The notes under the pieces: model-generated
What the model saw: only the letters and a program-made list of their open reading frames with translations
Databases searched by the model: none
Told to the model about the DNA's origin: nothing
Assembly: GCA_001972305.1 (NCBI GenBank)
Contig: BDDD01000310.1
Coordinates: forward strand, 388,851-452,850
Length of the DNA: 64,000 bases
Reading direction: 5' to 3'
From: Cephalotus follicularis
Lineage: Eukaryota > Streptophyta > Magnoliopsida > Oxalidales > Cephalotaceae
Position numbers and translations under genes: made by a program
Part shown: positions 48,574 to 61,369 of the stretch, in pieces
Numbering within the stretch: position 1 is the first letter of the stretch
Layout of the letters: every line of letters begins with the position of its first letter

Positions 48574-49037
48574 TATCTTTGTATACTTTTCTTTTTTGTA
48601 AAACATGGAAAGTATGTTTAACACTTCTTTTTGATAAAATAACTAATTTATTTGAATTTTGTATTTTCATTATCTTTTATATTAACTTTAAAATTTATCA
48701 AGTTAATATATTTTTTGTATCCATTGACATAAAATCCTGACTCCGCCACTGCTTATGAAGGATTTGTCTCCTCTCCAATTGAGATTAGCTCCGTTACTCT
48801 CTAATGCCTATTTTACACAAACTTTAACTGAAATGGATCCTAATTCTTGAAAACCTTACTTCTTATTAACCCAACGTGTAATATAAGGAATGATTCTCAC
48901 ATTGTCACAAATCACATGACACCAAAGTCAACCAATTAACAAACAAAGCATAGCAGACTACGATTGCTTAACAAGAATACATGACAACAAAAGAGATAAC
49001 CTCCAACAAATAAAAGAAACCAAAAACTAGAACTTTG

Positions 49038-50462
49038 TCATTTTCTCTGGTTTCTCAATATTTCTGCTACTTCAGCAAGTGATTTTGTAGATGATCCATC
49101 TTGGCTCAAAGCCATTGCTGTAGCATACTTCAATTCCCTCATCTTACCCTTAACCACCTTCCCTTCATCTCCTTCTATTAGCCCCCTCAAACATTTTGCA
49201 ATATCCTCTCTTAATACTACTCCATTTTCATTAGCTTTAACCCTTAACGCAACCTTTAAATCATCAGCTAGCAACACCGAATTCATTCTTTGCTCCGCAT
49301 ATAGTGGCCATGCAATGAGGGGCACACCATGCACTATACTCTCCAATGTTGAGTTCCACCCACAATGTGTCAAAAACCCTGCAGTTGAGCCATGACTCAA
49401 TACTTGAACCTGAGGTGCCCATGAGGACACCACTAGACCCACCCCTTTAGTCCTCTCCAAGAACCCAATTGGCAAAAAATGAAAAGGGTCTTTTATGCTT
49501 CTTGCACTGAAGTAAGTGGCATTTGCTTTATCATGTGGGCTCCTCACTACCCAAAGAAATTTTTGCCCACTCATTTCCAAGCCAAAAGCTAGTTCAATCA
49601 GCTGCACATGTGAGAGAGTGCCACCGCTACCAAAAGACACAAATATCACTGACCCACTTGGTTGCTTATCCAACCAATCCAAGCACCCTGAACCATCAAA
49701 ATCATTTATTGAATCACTCTGTATCAACGGTCCAACCGGGTAAACCGGAGGTTTACCCGGTTCACCCATCAAAGCCGTGAATGCACCCGGTTCCAATCCC
49801 ATAAAGCTATTAACCATGATTCCAGCAGCCGCTGGATAACCAGTCTTGGCACCGTGAAGAAGCATTTTATAGGCCATGTCGTTCCTATCTTGAACTGGGT
49901 CAGCGAAATCGGTTCCATGAAGAGGTACACAACCGCGTAAATTGAGCGGTTCGGGTAAATCTCTATACTCACCAGAGAAGTCTTGATCAAGCTTAGGTAA
50001 GTGAAAAATAAACGACAGCAACATTGCTGTCGTAGGGAAGAACATATAAGGAGCGAGACCAAGTTCTTTAGCCGTTTCAAAAGCACCAATACCAAAAAGA
50101 TCAACAACTAAAGCAACTAGCCGAGTTGACTCGGTTAGCAACTTTAGAGAGTCTTTTAAAGCAGGAAGTGACCGAGTCAGGGTGAGTTCGATCCGAGTCT
50201 CCATCTGGGCATCCTCAGGAAAGTCATGGAAGCTCACAGGAGGGAGAAATATGGAGGAAATGGATTCGGGTAGCGCTTGAAGGACTTGTTTTTTAGGTCC
50301 TAATGGTGACCCATCAGTAGGGATAATGAAGGTAATGTGAAAGTTGTGGTGGTGAACGAGGCGTTTAGCTAACTCAACTAGTGGCATTAGGTGGCCCATG
50401 CCTGGGGTAGGTACCATGGCTACATGGAATGGTGGTGTCTGTTGTGTGTGTTCAATTTCCAT
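49038..50462 (-). CDS. UGT72B-type glucosyltransferase (hydroquinone glucosyltransferase-like)
   Basis: A single exon of 474 residues, typical length for family 1 UDP-glycosyltransferases. The catalytic His lies in PTPGMGHLMPL (His24), paired with Asp121 in VVDLFG. The C-terminal PSPG box runs from Trp348 to Gln391 (44 residues: WAPQVQVLSHGSTAGFLTHC...YAEQ); the final Gln favours UDP-glucose. The whole sequence resembles UGT72B enzymes (arbutin synthase, Arabidopsis UGT72B1), which glucosylate small phenols such as hydroquinone, chlorophenols and monolignols in the cytosol. The actual acceptor cannot be read from sequence. AT-rich TATA-like tracts lie upstream (50505-50530). It is intact, and flanked on both sides by hAT copies. 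Confidence 0.95.
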   Translation of the reverse strand: MEIEHTQQTPPFHVAMVPTPGMGHLMPLVELAKRLVHHHNFHITFIIPTDGSPLGPKKQVLQALPESISSIFLPPVSFHDFPEDAQMETRIELTLTRSLPALKDSLKLLTESTRLVALVVDLFGIGAFETAKELGLAPYMFFPTTAMLLSFIFHLPKLDQDFSGEYRDLPEPLNLRGCVPLHGTDFADPVQDRNDMAYKMLLHGAKTGYPAAAGIMVNSFMGLEPGAFTALMGEPGKPPVYPVGPLIQSDSINDFDGSGCLDWLDKQPSGSVIFVSFGSGGTLSHVQLIELAFGLEMSGQKFLWVVRSPHDKANATYFSARSIKDPFHFLPIGFLERTKGVGLVVSSWAPQVQVLSHGSTAGFLTHCGWNSTLESIVHGVPLIAWPLYAEQRMNSVLLADDLKVALRVKANENGVVLREDIAKCLRGLIEGDEGKVVKGKMRELKYATAMALSQDGSSTKSLAEVAEILRNQRK

Positions 50463-51221
50463 GTGGAATTTTGTTGTTTAAGGGTACTGAGATGTTACGT
50501 AAGTGTATATACTTAGGATATATATAGTCTATAGGATTCAGGAGATATGTATATATATGGAGACGGAGAATCATGGTATGAGTTAGGTTGGATCAAGAAA
50601 GACACTCCATATTTATCTTTTCCATATCTTTTCCATATCAAGAAAGACACTCCATATTTATCTTTTCCATAAGAAACTTCTGACGTGTTGTAATTGTGAA
50701 CGTAAGATTTGAGTTTTCGTCGGATGTCCCAAAGGGACAGTGTAAGATTTGAGTTTTGTCTTGTGATGCAATTGCCTACGAGAGCTTTGTGTCACATGCA
50801 TTGGCTGGAGAGAAACCACAAAGCCATGGTTGAGTCCCATCACTTACTTAGGTTGATAAAATAAAATATAATAATCAACATGAATTTTTACTGTTGATTG
50901 TGTTTGGTATCAGAAATTTAAAAAAAAAATAGATGCATTAAGTACACAAAATGATCTGTACGTACTAATCCTAATCGATTACATAACATGTAAGAATTAG
51001 CTAGCCATTTATTTCTTATTCACTGAACAAATATTATTAATCTAATACATAACATGCAAGAATTAGCTAGTTTTTATTTCTTATTCATTGAAAAAATATT
51101 ACTATTCTATATATGTAGTTTTTAAAGCAATACAAAGATCCTTAAGGAAATAAAAATGTAAAAGGTATATTGATATTCCACTCATTGGTATGTTTTAAAA
51201 GGAAGTTTCTATACATAAAGC
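50463..51221. other. UGT upstream region with short tandem duplications
   Basis: It contains TATATA tracts near 50505-50570, which could serve as UGT core promoter. A 45-bp tandem duplication (50592-50681, AAGAAAGACACTCCATATTT) and a ~65-bp imperfect duplication (about 50975-51105, AAGAATTAGCTAG) follow. No gene. Confidence 0.5.
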
Positions 51222-52107
51222 CAGTGGCGGAGTCAGGATTTTATGTCAATGGGTGCAAAAAATATATTAACTTGATAAACTTAAAAGTTAATATAAAAGA
51301 TAATGAAAATACAAAATTCAAATATATTAGTTATTTTATCAAAAAGAAGTGTTAAACATACTTTCCATGTTTTACAAAAAAGAAAAGTATACAAAGATAC
51401 TAAAGTACTCATCGACGAGTTTTCATATTCTGAAAACGATTCATAATAGTATCATTATCAATAGTATTCAATATTCCTCTCTCAATGTATGCAACCAAAC
51501 TATCATTCATCCATTCATTTCCCATTCGATTACGTAGTCGAGTCTTCATAATCTTCATAGAAGAGAATGCCCTTTCTACAGTAGCAGTTGCAACAGGCAA
51601 AAGCAATGCCAATTTCACAAGCAAATACACTAAAGGATATATATTATCCATTTTCAACTTGACTAATTTAATAGCAAGTTCACCAATTCTCATCACATTA
51701 GATAACTCAGCCCTGGAGCGCACATCTAATATGTAAGTCCCAAGCTGACTTTCAAGTACCATGAGCTCAACTGGAGAAAAGTTGGATGGATAAAATTTTG
51801 CAAGGCGGATCAACTTTTGCTTATCAAAAGCAGAAAATACATTACTCGGGTCAAGACATGCCATACAAATAAGCAACTCTGTGTTCACCTCATTAGAGAG
51901 GGGGACTGTTTGTGAGAGTTCGGATGGAGGAGATAATGTTTGTGGTGGGCGCCGTTAATGGGAAAGTTTGAGAGTGTAAATGTTTTTTTATTTATTATGT
52001 TTTTACTTATAACCTTTTAACAGTTTTTTTTTGTTCAATTTTTTTTTTTTTATAAAACTTGAGTGGGTGCAGTGGCACCCACTCGTACAAACGTGGCTCC
52101 GCCACTG
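51222..52107 (-). mobile_element. hAT-type element, copy 2, TSD CATAAAGC
   Basis: An 886-bp copy in opposite orientation to copy 1, with terminal repeats CAGTGGCGGAG and CTCCGCCACTG and a perfect 8-bp target duplication CATAAAGC (51214-51221 and 52108-52115). Sequence identity to copy 1 is very high, but the middle, with most of the transposase, is deleted. It is a non-autonomous deletion derivative. Confidence 0.92.
51409..51888 (-). pseudogene. hAT transposase C-terminal fragment
   Basis: It encodes the same dimerisation region as 48080-48573 with few changes (RNRMGNEWMND against RNRMGDEWMND). The upstream part is absent: the sequence jumps to the element's left end near 51890. Confidence 0.85.
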
Positions 52108-52189
52108 CATAAAGCAAGTCTTGATATCATGCATGTAAAGTCCTATTATCATATAATCAATTTTGGTAAATTTAAAATACAAATACAAA

Positions 52190-52900
52190 ATGAAACATTA
52201 TCACTTATCATCCCTCCTCAAGCTGGACTCCACTGGTTAGATGTGCAGCGAGGATTGTAAGAAGCGAACTTGTGAGGAACTGAGACCTTTGGTTAGAATG
52301 TCTACAACCTGATCAACAGTGGAGATATATTGAACGTTAAGCAATTTATGACAGGCAAAATCGTGAACATAGTGGTAGTCGACCTCTATGTGTTTAGTTC
52401 TTGCATGAAAGATGGGATTATTTACGAGTGCAATTGCTGAGATATTGTAATACCAAATGATTGGTGTTTGTGTAATTTGACAGCCCAATTCACGAAGGAG
52501 AGTACACAGCTAGTTGATTTCACTTGCGGTGTGGGTGTGGGCTACACATTTGTACTTTGCTTCACTGGATGAACGAACAATGTTTTGCTGCTTCCTTGCA
52601 CTCCAAGAAATCGGATTATTGCCTAGAAAAATGCAGTATCCACTTGTTGATCTTCTATCAATAGGACAGCCAGCCTAACCAGAGTCACTGTATCCTATGA
52701 TTGTTAGAGGGCTTGGTGTGAGAGTAAGGCCAACAGATACAGTGCCTTTCTGAGAATGCGTTTCACTGCCGATAAATGTTCCTGGGTTGGCTGATGAAGA
52801 ATTTGACAAACTTGGTTGATGGAGAAGGTAATGTCTGGTCTTGTGAGTGTAATGTATTGAAGAGCACTGACAATACTACGATGATAGCTTGGATCACCAA
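52190..52900 (-). pseudogene. Copia fragment E (end of RT and RNase H)
   Basis: On the minus strand GDPSYHRSIVSALQYITLTR plus PDITFSINQVCQ (about 52895-52810) and KHIEVDYHYVHDFACHKLL with VDILTKGLSSSQVRFL (about 52410-52260) are Copia RT-end and RNase H sequences, with stops between. It breaks off at the left end of Copia D, which seems to have inserted into it. No LTR was recognised. Confidence 0.7.
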
Positions 52901-53128
52901 TGTTGAGGTCTTTTGTCTGTATTGAGAGATAAGTGTGTATGACTTAAAGCAATACACCATTTGTATCAAGTTTGGAATACTCTACAGTGTTACCTCCAGC
53001 TAGCACACTTATATTTATACTAGGGTTTTACCTTATTTTGGGCTATAGTCCACATAGGCCCAATTCGTAGGTTTTCACATATTGGGCTTATATTAAAACA
53101 TATTAGTTAGATACCTAAGTATCCAACA
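52901..53128 (-). repeat. 3' LTR of Copia D
   Basis: TGTTGAGGTCTTTTGTCTGT through ATCCAACA on the plus strand. It aligns with 61370-61550, including the segment TATCAAGTTTGGAATACTCT. Confidence 0.7.
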
Positions 53129-54251
53129 ATCTCCTCCTATGTTTTACATATAGCACAATGCAATACAGTGAACAGTGTGATGTCCAAACAAAATATGGAT
53201 CACCCATATTCAAAATTCTCAAATAATTCAATTAAAGATAGAATTTATCTAAGATACATTTCATTATAAAAATGGACTAATCAAATATCTGAGACCTGTT
53301 CTAAGCTCAATCCAACCGTCTCAAATAAAGAGTTTTAGAAACAGTCTAAAAACAAAATATGCATAAAGTCTCAAGTATATGTGAACCAAGCAGAAAAATC
53401 GAAAACTGTAAAGGTAACTCAAAATGTACCATAGGTCTCACAAATACATGAGCTAAGCAACATAGTCTCATAAATAAAATGAACTACAAACAATAAAATG
53501 GACAACATGTGAAATGTCTCTACAACAGTTCAGAGATGACAAATCGCCCACAATCTCCACAACTTAGATGATATCACTCATCAAGTAGATCATCCTGGTC
53601 CGGATCCTAATCAATAGTTGCTCCTCCATTTTTGTCATAATCTGTAAATCACCAAATATGAATTTCATGTAAAATGAATTCAATCATCTGTGTAACTTCC
53701 CAAAATAATGTCTAGTTCTACCAAGAAGAACTTAGCATCATATCAACAGGATGAAAACTCATAAGCATCAGTATCAAGTTTCAATTAAGAATAAGATCAA
53801 AACAGTTTATTTTACAAATAACCAATTACTGTCAAGTTTCAATTAAGAATAAGACCAAAACATGTTTCTTTCGTAAATAACCATTTTCATGTTTCAATTT
53901 GGAATGTCACAGTCATCTTATCATTCTTGGCTAAATTGTCTTACATCAAGTTTGGAATGAGAAAATTTAATCAAAGAGGACTATCCAGATTTAGTTAAGC
54001 TATATCATCAAATTTGGAATGAGACAACCTACCTAAACAGGACATCTGAAGTGAGATATGCTATCTTCATCGAGTTTGGAATGAGACAACCTATTCACTC
54101 AGATTTTATGACAACTGTAAGCATCGATGAAACATATAAACAAGTGCTTATCTTATTTGGCCAACAAAGGAAGATTCGATATTTCAAAATAATTAAGAAT
54201 GTAGGTTAAGACACGTCTACATAGTCCCATTTCCCCTACGATTTTAAATAT
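53129..54251 (-). other. Non-coding 3' internal region of Copia D
   Basis: No open frame of note. Loose repeats of CAAGTTTGGAATGAGA and CAAGTTTCAATTAAGAATAA occur at 53780-54100. Confidence 0.5.
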
Positions 54252-55447
54252 TCAATCTTTATTCAAACCCTTTGTGAGAGGATCAACTATATTATCCTTT
54301 GATCTCACATCGACCAAAGCGATAACCCCGCGTTCTATAAGATAATTCAACAATGAATGTCTCAGTCCCACATGTCTCCTCTTACAATTAAAGAGTGAGC
54401 TTTTGATGACTTGGACTGCAGCTCGATTATCACAAAACAGGCTTAAAGAGTTAATCTTTAGCCGAGTCAATGGAATGTCCATAGTTAGATTCTTTATCCA
54501 TTCTGCTTCTTCTTCTGAAAAAGCGAAAGCATAAAGTTTCGACTCCATAGACGACAATGCAACACAAGTCTGTCTCTTGGACTTCCATGTAACAACAGCT
54601 CCACCCAAAGTGAACACATATCCACTGGTAGACTTACTGTCTCTAATATCTAAACACAAAGAGCATCATAATATCCTTCCACAGTAAGAGGATATCCAGA
54701 GTAGTAGAGAGCATAATCTTTAATACATTTAAGGTATCTCATCAGCCTCGTAAGGGCATCCCAATGCTCATTGCTAGGATTACTAGTGAAACGACTTAGC
54801 ATACCAACTGTAAAGGCTATGTCTGATCTAGTGCAACTCATAACGTACATGAGACTACCAATCAGTTTAGAATATTCTAACTGATTCATACTGTCACCGT
54901 CATTAGGGCTCACTTTCTTATTATAGCCACACGGTGTTTCAATGGGTTTGCATTCACTGTATCTCCAAGTAGAAAGTAGTTGCTCAATGTAATGAGTATG
55001 GCTAAGGGAGATGACTTGCCTTTCAAAACTTACTTTCATACCAAGAATGGTATTAGCCACACCAAGATCTGTCATGGCAAATTCTTTCGTCAAAGTGGTT
55101 TTCACGTCACTCACTAAAGAGAGATCGGAACCAAGAATTAACATATCGCCTACATACAAGCAGATAATCGCAACCTTATTTAACACAGAACGATAGTAAA
55201 GGCATTTGTCCAAGTAACTGGTCTGAAAACCATGGCTATTTACTACTTTTTCAAATTTTTGACGCCACGATTTAGGTGCTTGTTTAAGACCATACAATGA
55301 TTTGTTCGGTTTATAGACCTTGTTCTCTAAACCTTCCACGACAGACTTCTCGAGTTGGTTCTTGTAGATTTCCTCAGTCAACTCTCCATTAAGAAAAGTT
55401 GTTTTTACATCCATTTGATGCACCATATAGTGCTCAATAGATGCCAA
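54252..55447 (-). pseudogene. Copia D reverse transcriptase and RNase H
   Basis: Reverse transcriptase (HQMDVKTTFLNGEL, NKSLYGLKQAPKSW) has CLYVGDMLILG, so the first catalytic Asp of YVDD is Gly. A frame change near 54650-54660 separates it from RNase H (SKSTSGYVFTLGGAVVTWKS, HVGLRHSLLNYLIERGVI). Enzymatically dead. Confidence 0.85.
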
Positions 55448-55951
55448 AGCAAGAAGAAGCCTTATAGTGGATAGATGACATACAGGTGAATAGACATCAA
55501 AAAAAAGTCTATCCCACTCTGTTGTGTGTAGCCTTAGCTACTAAACGTGATTTATACCAAGCTATTGATCCGTCATTATTGAGTTTCTTCTTCAAAACTC
55601 ACTCGCAGCCCACAGTTTTAGCCCATTTTGGCAAATCAAATAACTGTCAGATGTGATTTTGCAACAGAGAGCTCATTTCATCATCAATGGCTTCTGCCCA
55701 CAACAAAGAGTCCCTAGATCTCATAGTTTTCTTGTAGGAAGATGGATCATCCTCCAGATGGTAAATGACGAAGTCCTCACCAAAACTCTTGATACTCTAT
55801 CTCTTATAGATACTCTCACAGGTACTTATGTATGAATCAATGTGGAACTAGTTTTAGAAGGACAAGTTTCAGATTCGGTAACCTCCGTTGTATAGCCAGG
55901 TACAGTCAAACCATGGTCTCTTAGGAACTTATCCTCAAAGAAAACATTATC

Positions 55952-58174
55952 TCAAGATTCTATAATCGCATTGGTAGATAGATCCAAAAACTTGTTTGCA
56001 GCACTATCTTCTGCGTAACCTAGGTAAACAAAAGTGCTTGTTCTAGGTCCCACCTTAGGTCTCCTAGGGTCTTGTATTCTTACATAAGTAATACAGCCCC
56101 AAGTCTTGAGAGTGTCATATCTACAAGGATATTTATGCCATAACTCATAAGGAATGGAGTTTAACTTAGAGTGTGGCAATCTATTCAGGATGTGATTAGC
56201 AGTTAGAACTGCATCTCCCCAACAGGAAGTAGGCATGCAAGGTGTCAATAACATAGAGTTTAATATTTCTGTTAACGTCATGTTCTTACGTTCAGCTATG
56301 CCATTTGATTGGGGTGAGTAAGAAGCAGTAGTTTCAAGTATTATGCCCCGAGAGGCACAAAATTCCTTGAACTCTGTCATTCCTCCTCTATCACTCCTAA
56401 ACTGTTTAATTTTCAAGTTTGATTGATTTTCAACACGATTTTTGAAAATTTGAAACTTATCAAAAGCTTCGTCATTCGATTTTAATAGATAAACATGACA
56501 ATATCTTGAAAAATCGTCTATGAAAGTAATTAGATACTTCCGACCTCCACGAATTGTGAAACTTTTGAAATCACATAAGTCAGAATGTATCAATTCAAGA
56601 AGTTGTGTACTCCTAAAAACCGACTGAAAATGTTTTCTAGTGATCTTAGTCTGAGCACACACTTCACATCTGTTAAATCGAATGAAAGTATTTAATGGTA
56701 TATTATGAGTTTTAGCCAATTGAAATATTTTTCTGTAATTCACATGTCCAAGTTTATTATGTAATAACTTAGGATCAATTAATGTTGAATTCATGTGGAA
56801 TATAGTCTCATTACCTAAACTCAACCTATACATACCATCAATCAGAAATGCACAACCAAAATAAGCAGAATTAACAGACAAAGTTACTCTATTATTCATA
56901 AAAGAAGTGCACATGTCTAAAAAACTAATAGAAATTAAATTCTTATTAAGCAAAGGTACATATTTAACATCTTTTAAAGTAAGAATGTTACCTGAAGAAA
57001 GGACTAGGTTTGCAGTACCGGTATGAGTCACGAGTGGCTCGGCCCCACTAGCCACTGTAACAGTCTCTTTCGTAGCATTGACCTCTGTCAGTAGACTCTT
57101 GTTATTGGTTACATGACAAGTAGCTCCAGTGTCTAACCACCACTCTGAAGAAGTGCTGGCCCTGCCATCCGTCATCATTGCGATAAAGTTACGAGGCTTA
57201 AACTTGCCTACCAGCATATGAGCTTCATTATGTTGTGTGTCAGCACTAGGCTTCTTAGGTAGCCTATAATCTTCTGCCCAGTGACCCCATTTCCCACAAT
57301 TGTGGCACTTAGATTTCTTTTTCTTTTTCTTTTTATCGATAGTTTTCTTGGCCTCCAACTTCAGGGGTTCACTCTTCTGTGACTTGGACTGCTTAGGAAG
57401 TTTCTTGGGTTGTGTTACAACATTGGCAGCGGACTGTTGCTGCTTAACTAGCTCCAAGTTATTCGTAGCAAGATTCTCATCTTCGATACGAATGTATCGT
57501 TTGAGCTCATCTAGTCTCATATGTTCTTTCTTCCTATACATTTCAGTTTTGAAGGAATGCCATGCAGCAGGTAGCTTATAGATAATAGCACCAACCAAGA
57601 AAATATCAGTTACACCAATATTCTCATTGTTCATCTTAGACCTCATGTTCTCGAGATCAGTAACTTGAAGAGTGATTTCCATGTCCTCACGGAACTTGAA
57701 ATCTAAGAACTTATTCACTATGTGAGATTTGGATAGCTCCTCCTCTTTTAGGAATTGAGCGTCTAAGTTGTCCCAGATTTCCTTAGCAGTCTTAAACTTA
57801 CTATAGGTTTCTGCAAGACGGTATGATAAACAATTCAACAAGTAGCCTCTACACTAGTCCTCATCACTTAACCATTGAGATTTAAAAACATCTTCAGTGG
57901 TGTCAGAGAAAGTACTCAAAACAGTATGAAATATTTGATTGGATTTCAACCCGAATTGAGTCTTACTCCTCCAAGCATTGTACTCCGACCCACAAAACGA
58001 GTTTAATTTAACCATCTCAAAAGGAATATATTTATCCATTTCAGTAAATAAATAGATTAAATAATAAGTAAAACGAGTGCATCTGAATTTTCTGTAGAAA
58101 CAATAGCCAAACGGAGCCTCAAAGTCTGAAAAATAGCAAAACAGCCTCACTCTCTCTATCCACGCGCGCCACAC
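55952..58174 (-). pseudogene. Copia D gag, protease and integrase
   Basis: The gag part starts near 58040 (MDKYIPFEMVKLNSF) and meets a TAG near 57852. The long frame from 57841 continues with gag (IWDNLDAQFLKEEEL), a zinc knuckle whose last Cys is Tyr (CHNCGKWGHWAEDY), protease (WWLDTGATCHVTNN), pre-integrase (HNKLGHVNYRKIF, CEVCAQTK) and an integrase core in which the catalytic residues are kept (HSDLC, FRSDRGG, NGIAERKN). It closes before the reverse transcriptase. Confidence 0.88.
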
Positions 58175-58736
58175 GCGCCAGAAGCACCACTCTCAGCTAC
58201 GCGCGCTTGCGCCTCACGCGCCGCACAATCAAGCTTCTTACTTGAGATTCCGGCGATGATAGACGACACAGACCTAGCCAACGGACCGACGGACCTCCCG
58301 GAGTCGATATCTGGACTCCTCTGCCTGAAATGATGTCACCGGTGGCCGGGAAATCCATTCAAACCCACGGCAGCTGTGACACGAAACTCCTCCGTCCGGC
58401 CACGGTTCGACGCCGCATCGCCAGCAAAAGAACCATCGTGGAACGACGAAATCAATGCGACCGGTTAGAGACTCTGACGTCAACGGAGCCGACCAGAATA
58501 AGAGGTCACAGGTTTCGACGCACCGACGCTTCATGACACTTTTCCTGACGATTCCGGTACGAGATTGGAATTACAGCACCACCGGTAGATTCCTCTCGTC
58601 GGGGTGTACCAGTTTCGTACCTCGTTTTCCTCAAACGGTGACCGGAACAAAAAAAGTTACTTTTGGACCGTTTTACCCCTGAGTGAATAATGACCAAACT
58701 GCCCCTGCCGTGAAACAGTCAAATTGCACACAAAAT

Positions 58737-61319
58737 TGTCACGCCCCGAACAGTGAGATGGGCCCCACGGCCCGACACATGGCAATCCGTACAACATCAT
58801 TATCATATCCATAAAAAATTAAAACTGAATAATCATAAACATAAACCATTTATTTAATGTGTGGATATACAGACCCAGTTCGATACATTTAAAAATACAC
58901 TACTACAACCAGCAGGAAAAACAAATAAATACATAATTATTTATTACAAGTCTGACCAACAAAGCGTACTGCCAAGGAGGAGGAACTTACAATATCTTTA
59001 TCTTCGATGCTGATGCGTCGTGCCACCACTATCTGTTCCTGTAGCTGGCTCATTCAAAGGAATGGGTCAGCAACCCTTGGGGTTGTGTAGGTTACCACAT
59101 ATACGGGTACATACCAGAGAAAACAACCAATACAAAGCAGATGAGAAAATATAATACATGCGTGCATACCATAAAACATCATATAAAAGTCATCCCTTGT
59201 CCTCGGACTACTCTACTCAACCATACATATCAATCACATTACAGAGGAGTCTAGTCCGGTCATCCTATGGTCTAGTCAGTGTGTAAGGTTCACCTTTAGG
59301 CTCACCTGCCCGCGGAATTCCCCTGCAGGTTCACCTACCGAGCGGAATTCGCCCTTTGCTCACCTGCTCTAGCGGTTCACCCTTTGGATCACCAGCTTTG
59401 GCCGAATTCACCTTTAGGTCACCATTAGCGGATTCGCCCGAGGATCACCTGCTCGCGGTATTCAGCCCTTGGGTTCACCTTGCTCGGCAGAATTCTCCCC
59501 AGTTGGGCTCACCTGCCTTGGATTATCCTTATACTTCCTTTACTATTCTCATTCTTTCCTTTGACATTCATATTCTATTCATTAAGCCTATCCAGGGCAT
59601 AAAAGTGTGCATGGTCCCATACCATGCACACAGCCACGTCCATGATACTTGCATGGCGCATGTAGAGCCATAATCCCTTACTTACATTCGTGCCAGGGAC
59701 GCATACATGCTCACCTTCATTCCCTTTCCTCGTGGGTGCATGCAGGGGACAACGACTCATCACAGGAGCGCATGCCAGGGATGCATAATACTCACATTTT
59801 GTTTCCTTTTCTCATGGGTGCATGTAGAGGAGAACACCAGCTAGGGTGCATGCATGGCAATTGGCAGGGAAGAGCTCAAGTGTCATGGCGACCATGGTAC
59901 ACTGTTTGGGACATCCTTGGATGCATGGAAGAGAGAAACTAGGAAGCTTGCATGGCAGGGGAGAGAGCCATGGACGGCTTCCCTGGCATCTGGCTGATAC
60001 CCCCGGGGTATGGATCCCCGACGTCACTACTTCGAGCACTTGTCTTCCCAGGCGTCATCACCTCGGGAGCCTCTGGTATGGCTGCTCAACACCTCTGGCA
60101 CAGCACCACGGCACGGCTCCTCTGGCGACACCGCCTTGGGCACATGGCTCCCCCGGCATGGACAGAGGAGCTCAGGCAGGGTAGAGGAGCTCGGTGCCAC
60201 ACCTCGGGACAACATCTCCTCTGGCGTCCCATCACCTCAGCACGACACCTCCTCGGGCATCACAGTCATTCTTCACAGGCGCATGCACAGTCGGGCGTTA
60301 TGTATTTCATGCCTTGGACGCATGATCCTTGCTTGCCGATGATGAAGGGAGCTCGGCACCTGCCGGGGAGGGTGCGGCGAGTCGCCATGCCTGGACGCAT
60401 GGCCAGGGGAGCTCAACTCCACACGACGTCTTTGCAATGACACCTACGTGCATTTTGCACTGTTAGTGCATACAAGGACGAAGCGCCAGGGATGAAATGC
60501 ACGTGTCTTGTGCGTACAGGGGCGCAAGACCAGGTAACAAAACAATGTATTCTACTCTTACATTCAATAACAATAAAACCATAACACACAAGCAAGCAAG
60601 CGAACAAGCAGTGAACGCACACAGCAGACAAACAATAAAAAGCAACCACATACATACACACACAAGCTGGTAGGTATTCGGACATGGAGCAACCTACCTG
60701 GAAGGTGGTTGGAAACGGATATTGCCTTATTTCTGAACTTCCTTGAAGCTGGGGACTGCTACACACCTTTAGTTTTGCCAAATTCTTCTTCTCCCTTGCA
60801 CAATCCTTGCTCCCAGTGAATGGGTATTTATACAAATGGAGTGTAGAGGACACGAGGCTCACTTGGACAGGACCCATCTTGTCCTCTTCCTCCATTTTTG
60901 CCAACATATGGCCCCATTTCCCATTTCCCACTTCCTCACTTCTCTCTCGATTTCTCCAGAACAAAATGTGTAGAATAAGGTCAAAAGTGTGTTCCATGGC
61001 TACCATCAATCTTATATACACATGTGAGGAAGGTTCCAGAATTGTTGAGACAATTCTTACAGGTGAAGGTCGTTACAAAGCTTTGGGCCAACCTCCCCCC
61101 TTTGGGCCTATTTATACTTTCTACATTAGAACCCAACAAGTCACATATCACATTAAATTTGGCCCAAGGAGAATAAAATAATCTTTTTAGCCCAAAATCA
61201 TAAATTATATTCCATTAAGGCCCAAATAAATACTTCGTAAAATACGGGCTCAGTTCAATAGGAAGGAAAATAATTACAAAACCCAATAATAATACTTTAT
61301 AATATTTAGGGCTCTTACA
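58737..61319. mobile_element. Long LTR-type insertion (probable solo LTR), inside Copia D
   Basis: The sequence starts TGTCACGCCCCG, ends CTCTTACA and is flanked by CAAAA on both sides (58731-58735 and 61320-61324, with one extra T at the left). TGTCACGCCCC is a frequent start of long plant Gypsy LTRs. No gag or pol is recognised in 2.6 kb, so a solo LTR or a non-autonomous element is likely. Frames inside are not genes. Near 60500-60660 it holds A-rich repeats (CAAGCAAGCGAACAAGC). Confidence 0.6.
59285..59525. repeat. Degenerate ~35-40-bp repeats in the LTR-type insertion
   Basis: Words GGAATTCGCCCTTT and GGTTCACCTGCTC alternate about six times with variable spacing. Confidence 0.6.
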
Positions 61320-61369
61320 CAAAACGATCTCTCAAATCCAGATAAAAAAAACTATTAATGCTTTACTAT

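Larger units (their letters stand above)
46596..48751 (+). mobile_element. hAT-type element, copy 1
   Basis: Terminal repeats CAGTGGCGGAG (left end mutated to CCGTGGCGGAG) and CTCCGCCACTG, with an 8-bp target duplication differing at one base (CTTTTGAA 46588-46595, CTTATGAA 48752-48759), mark a hAT element. The first 260 bp are duplicated in tandem (46596 and 46856), so a second left terminus lies inside. It encodes the C-terminal half of a transposase. A related copy in opposite orientation lies at 51222-52107. Confidence 0.85.

Noticed and set aside
59846-61021. Several open frames of 110-200 codons
   Set aside because: They are in the repeat-rich LTR-type insertion 58737-61319 and have no recognisable domain.
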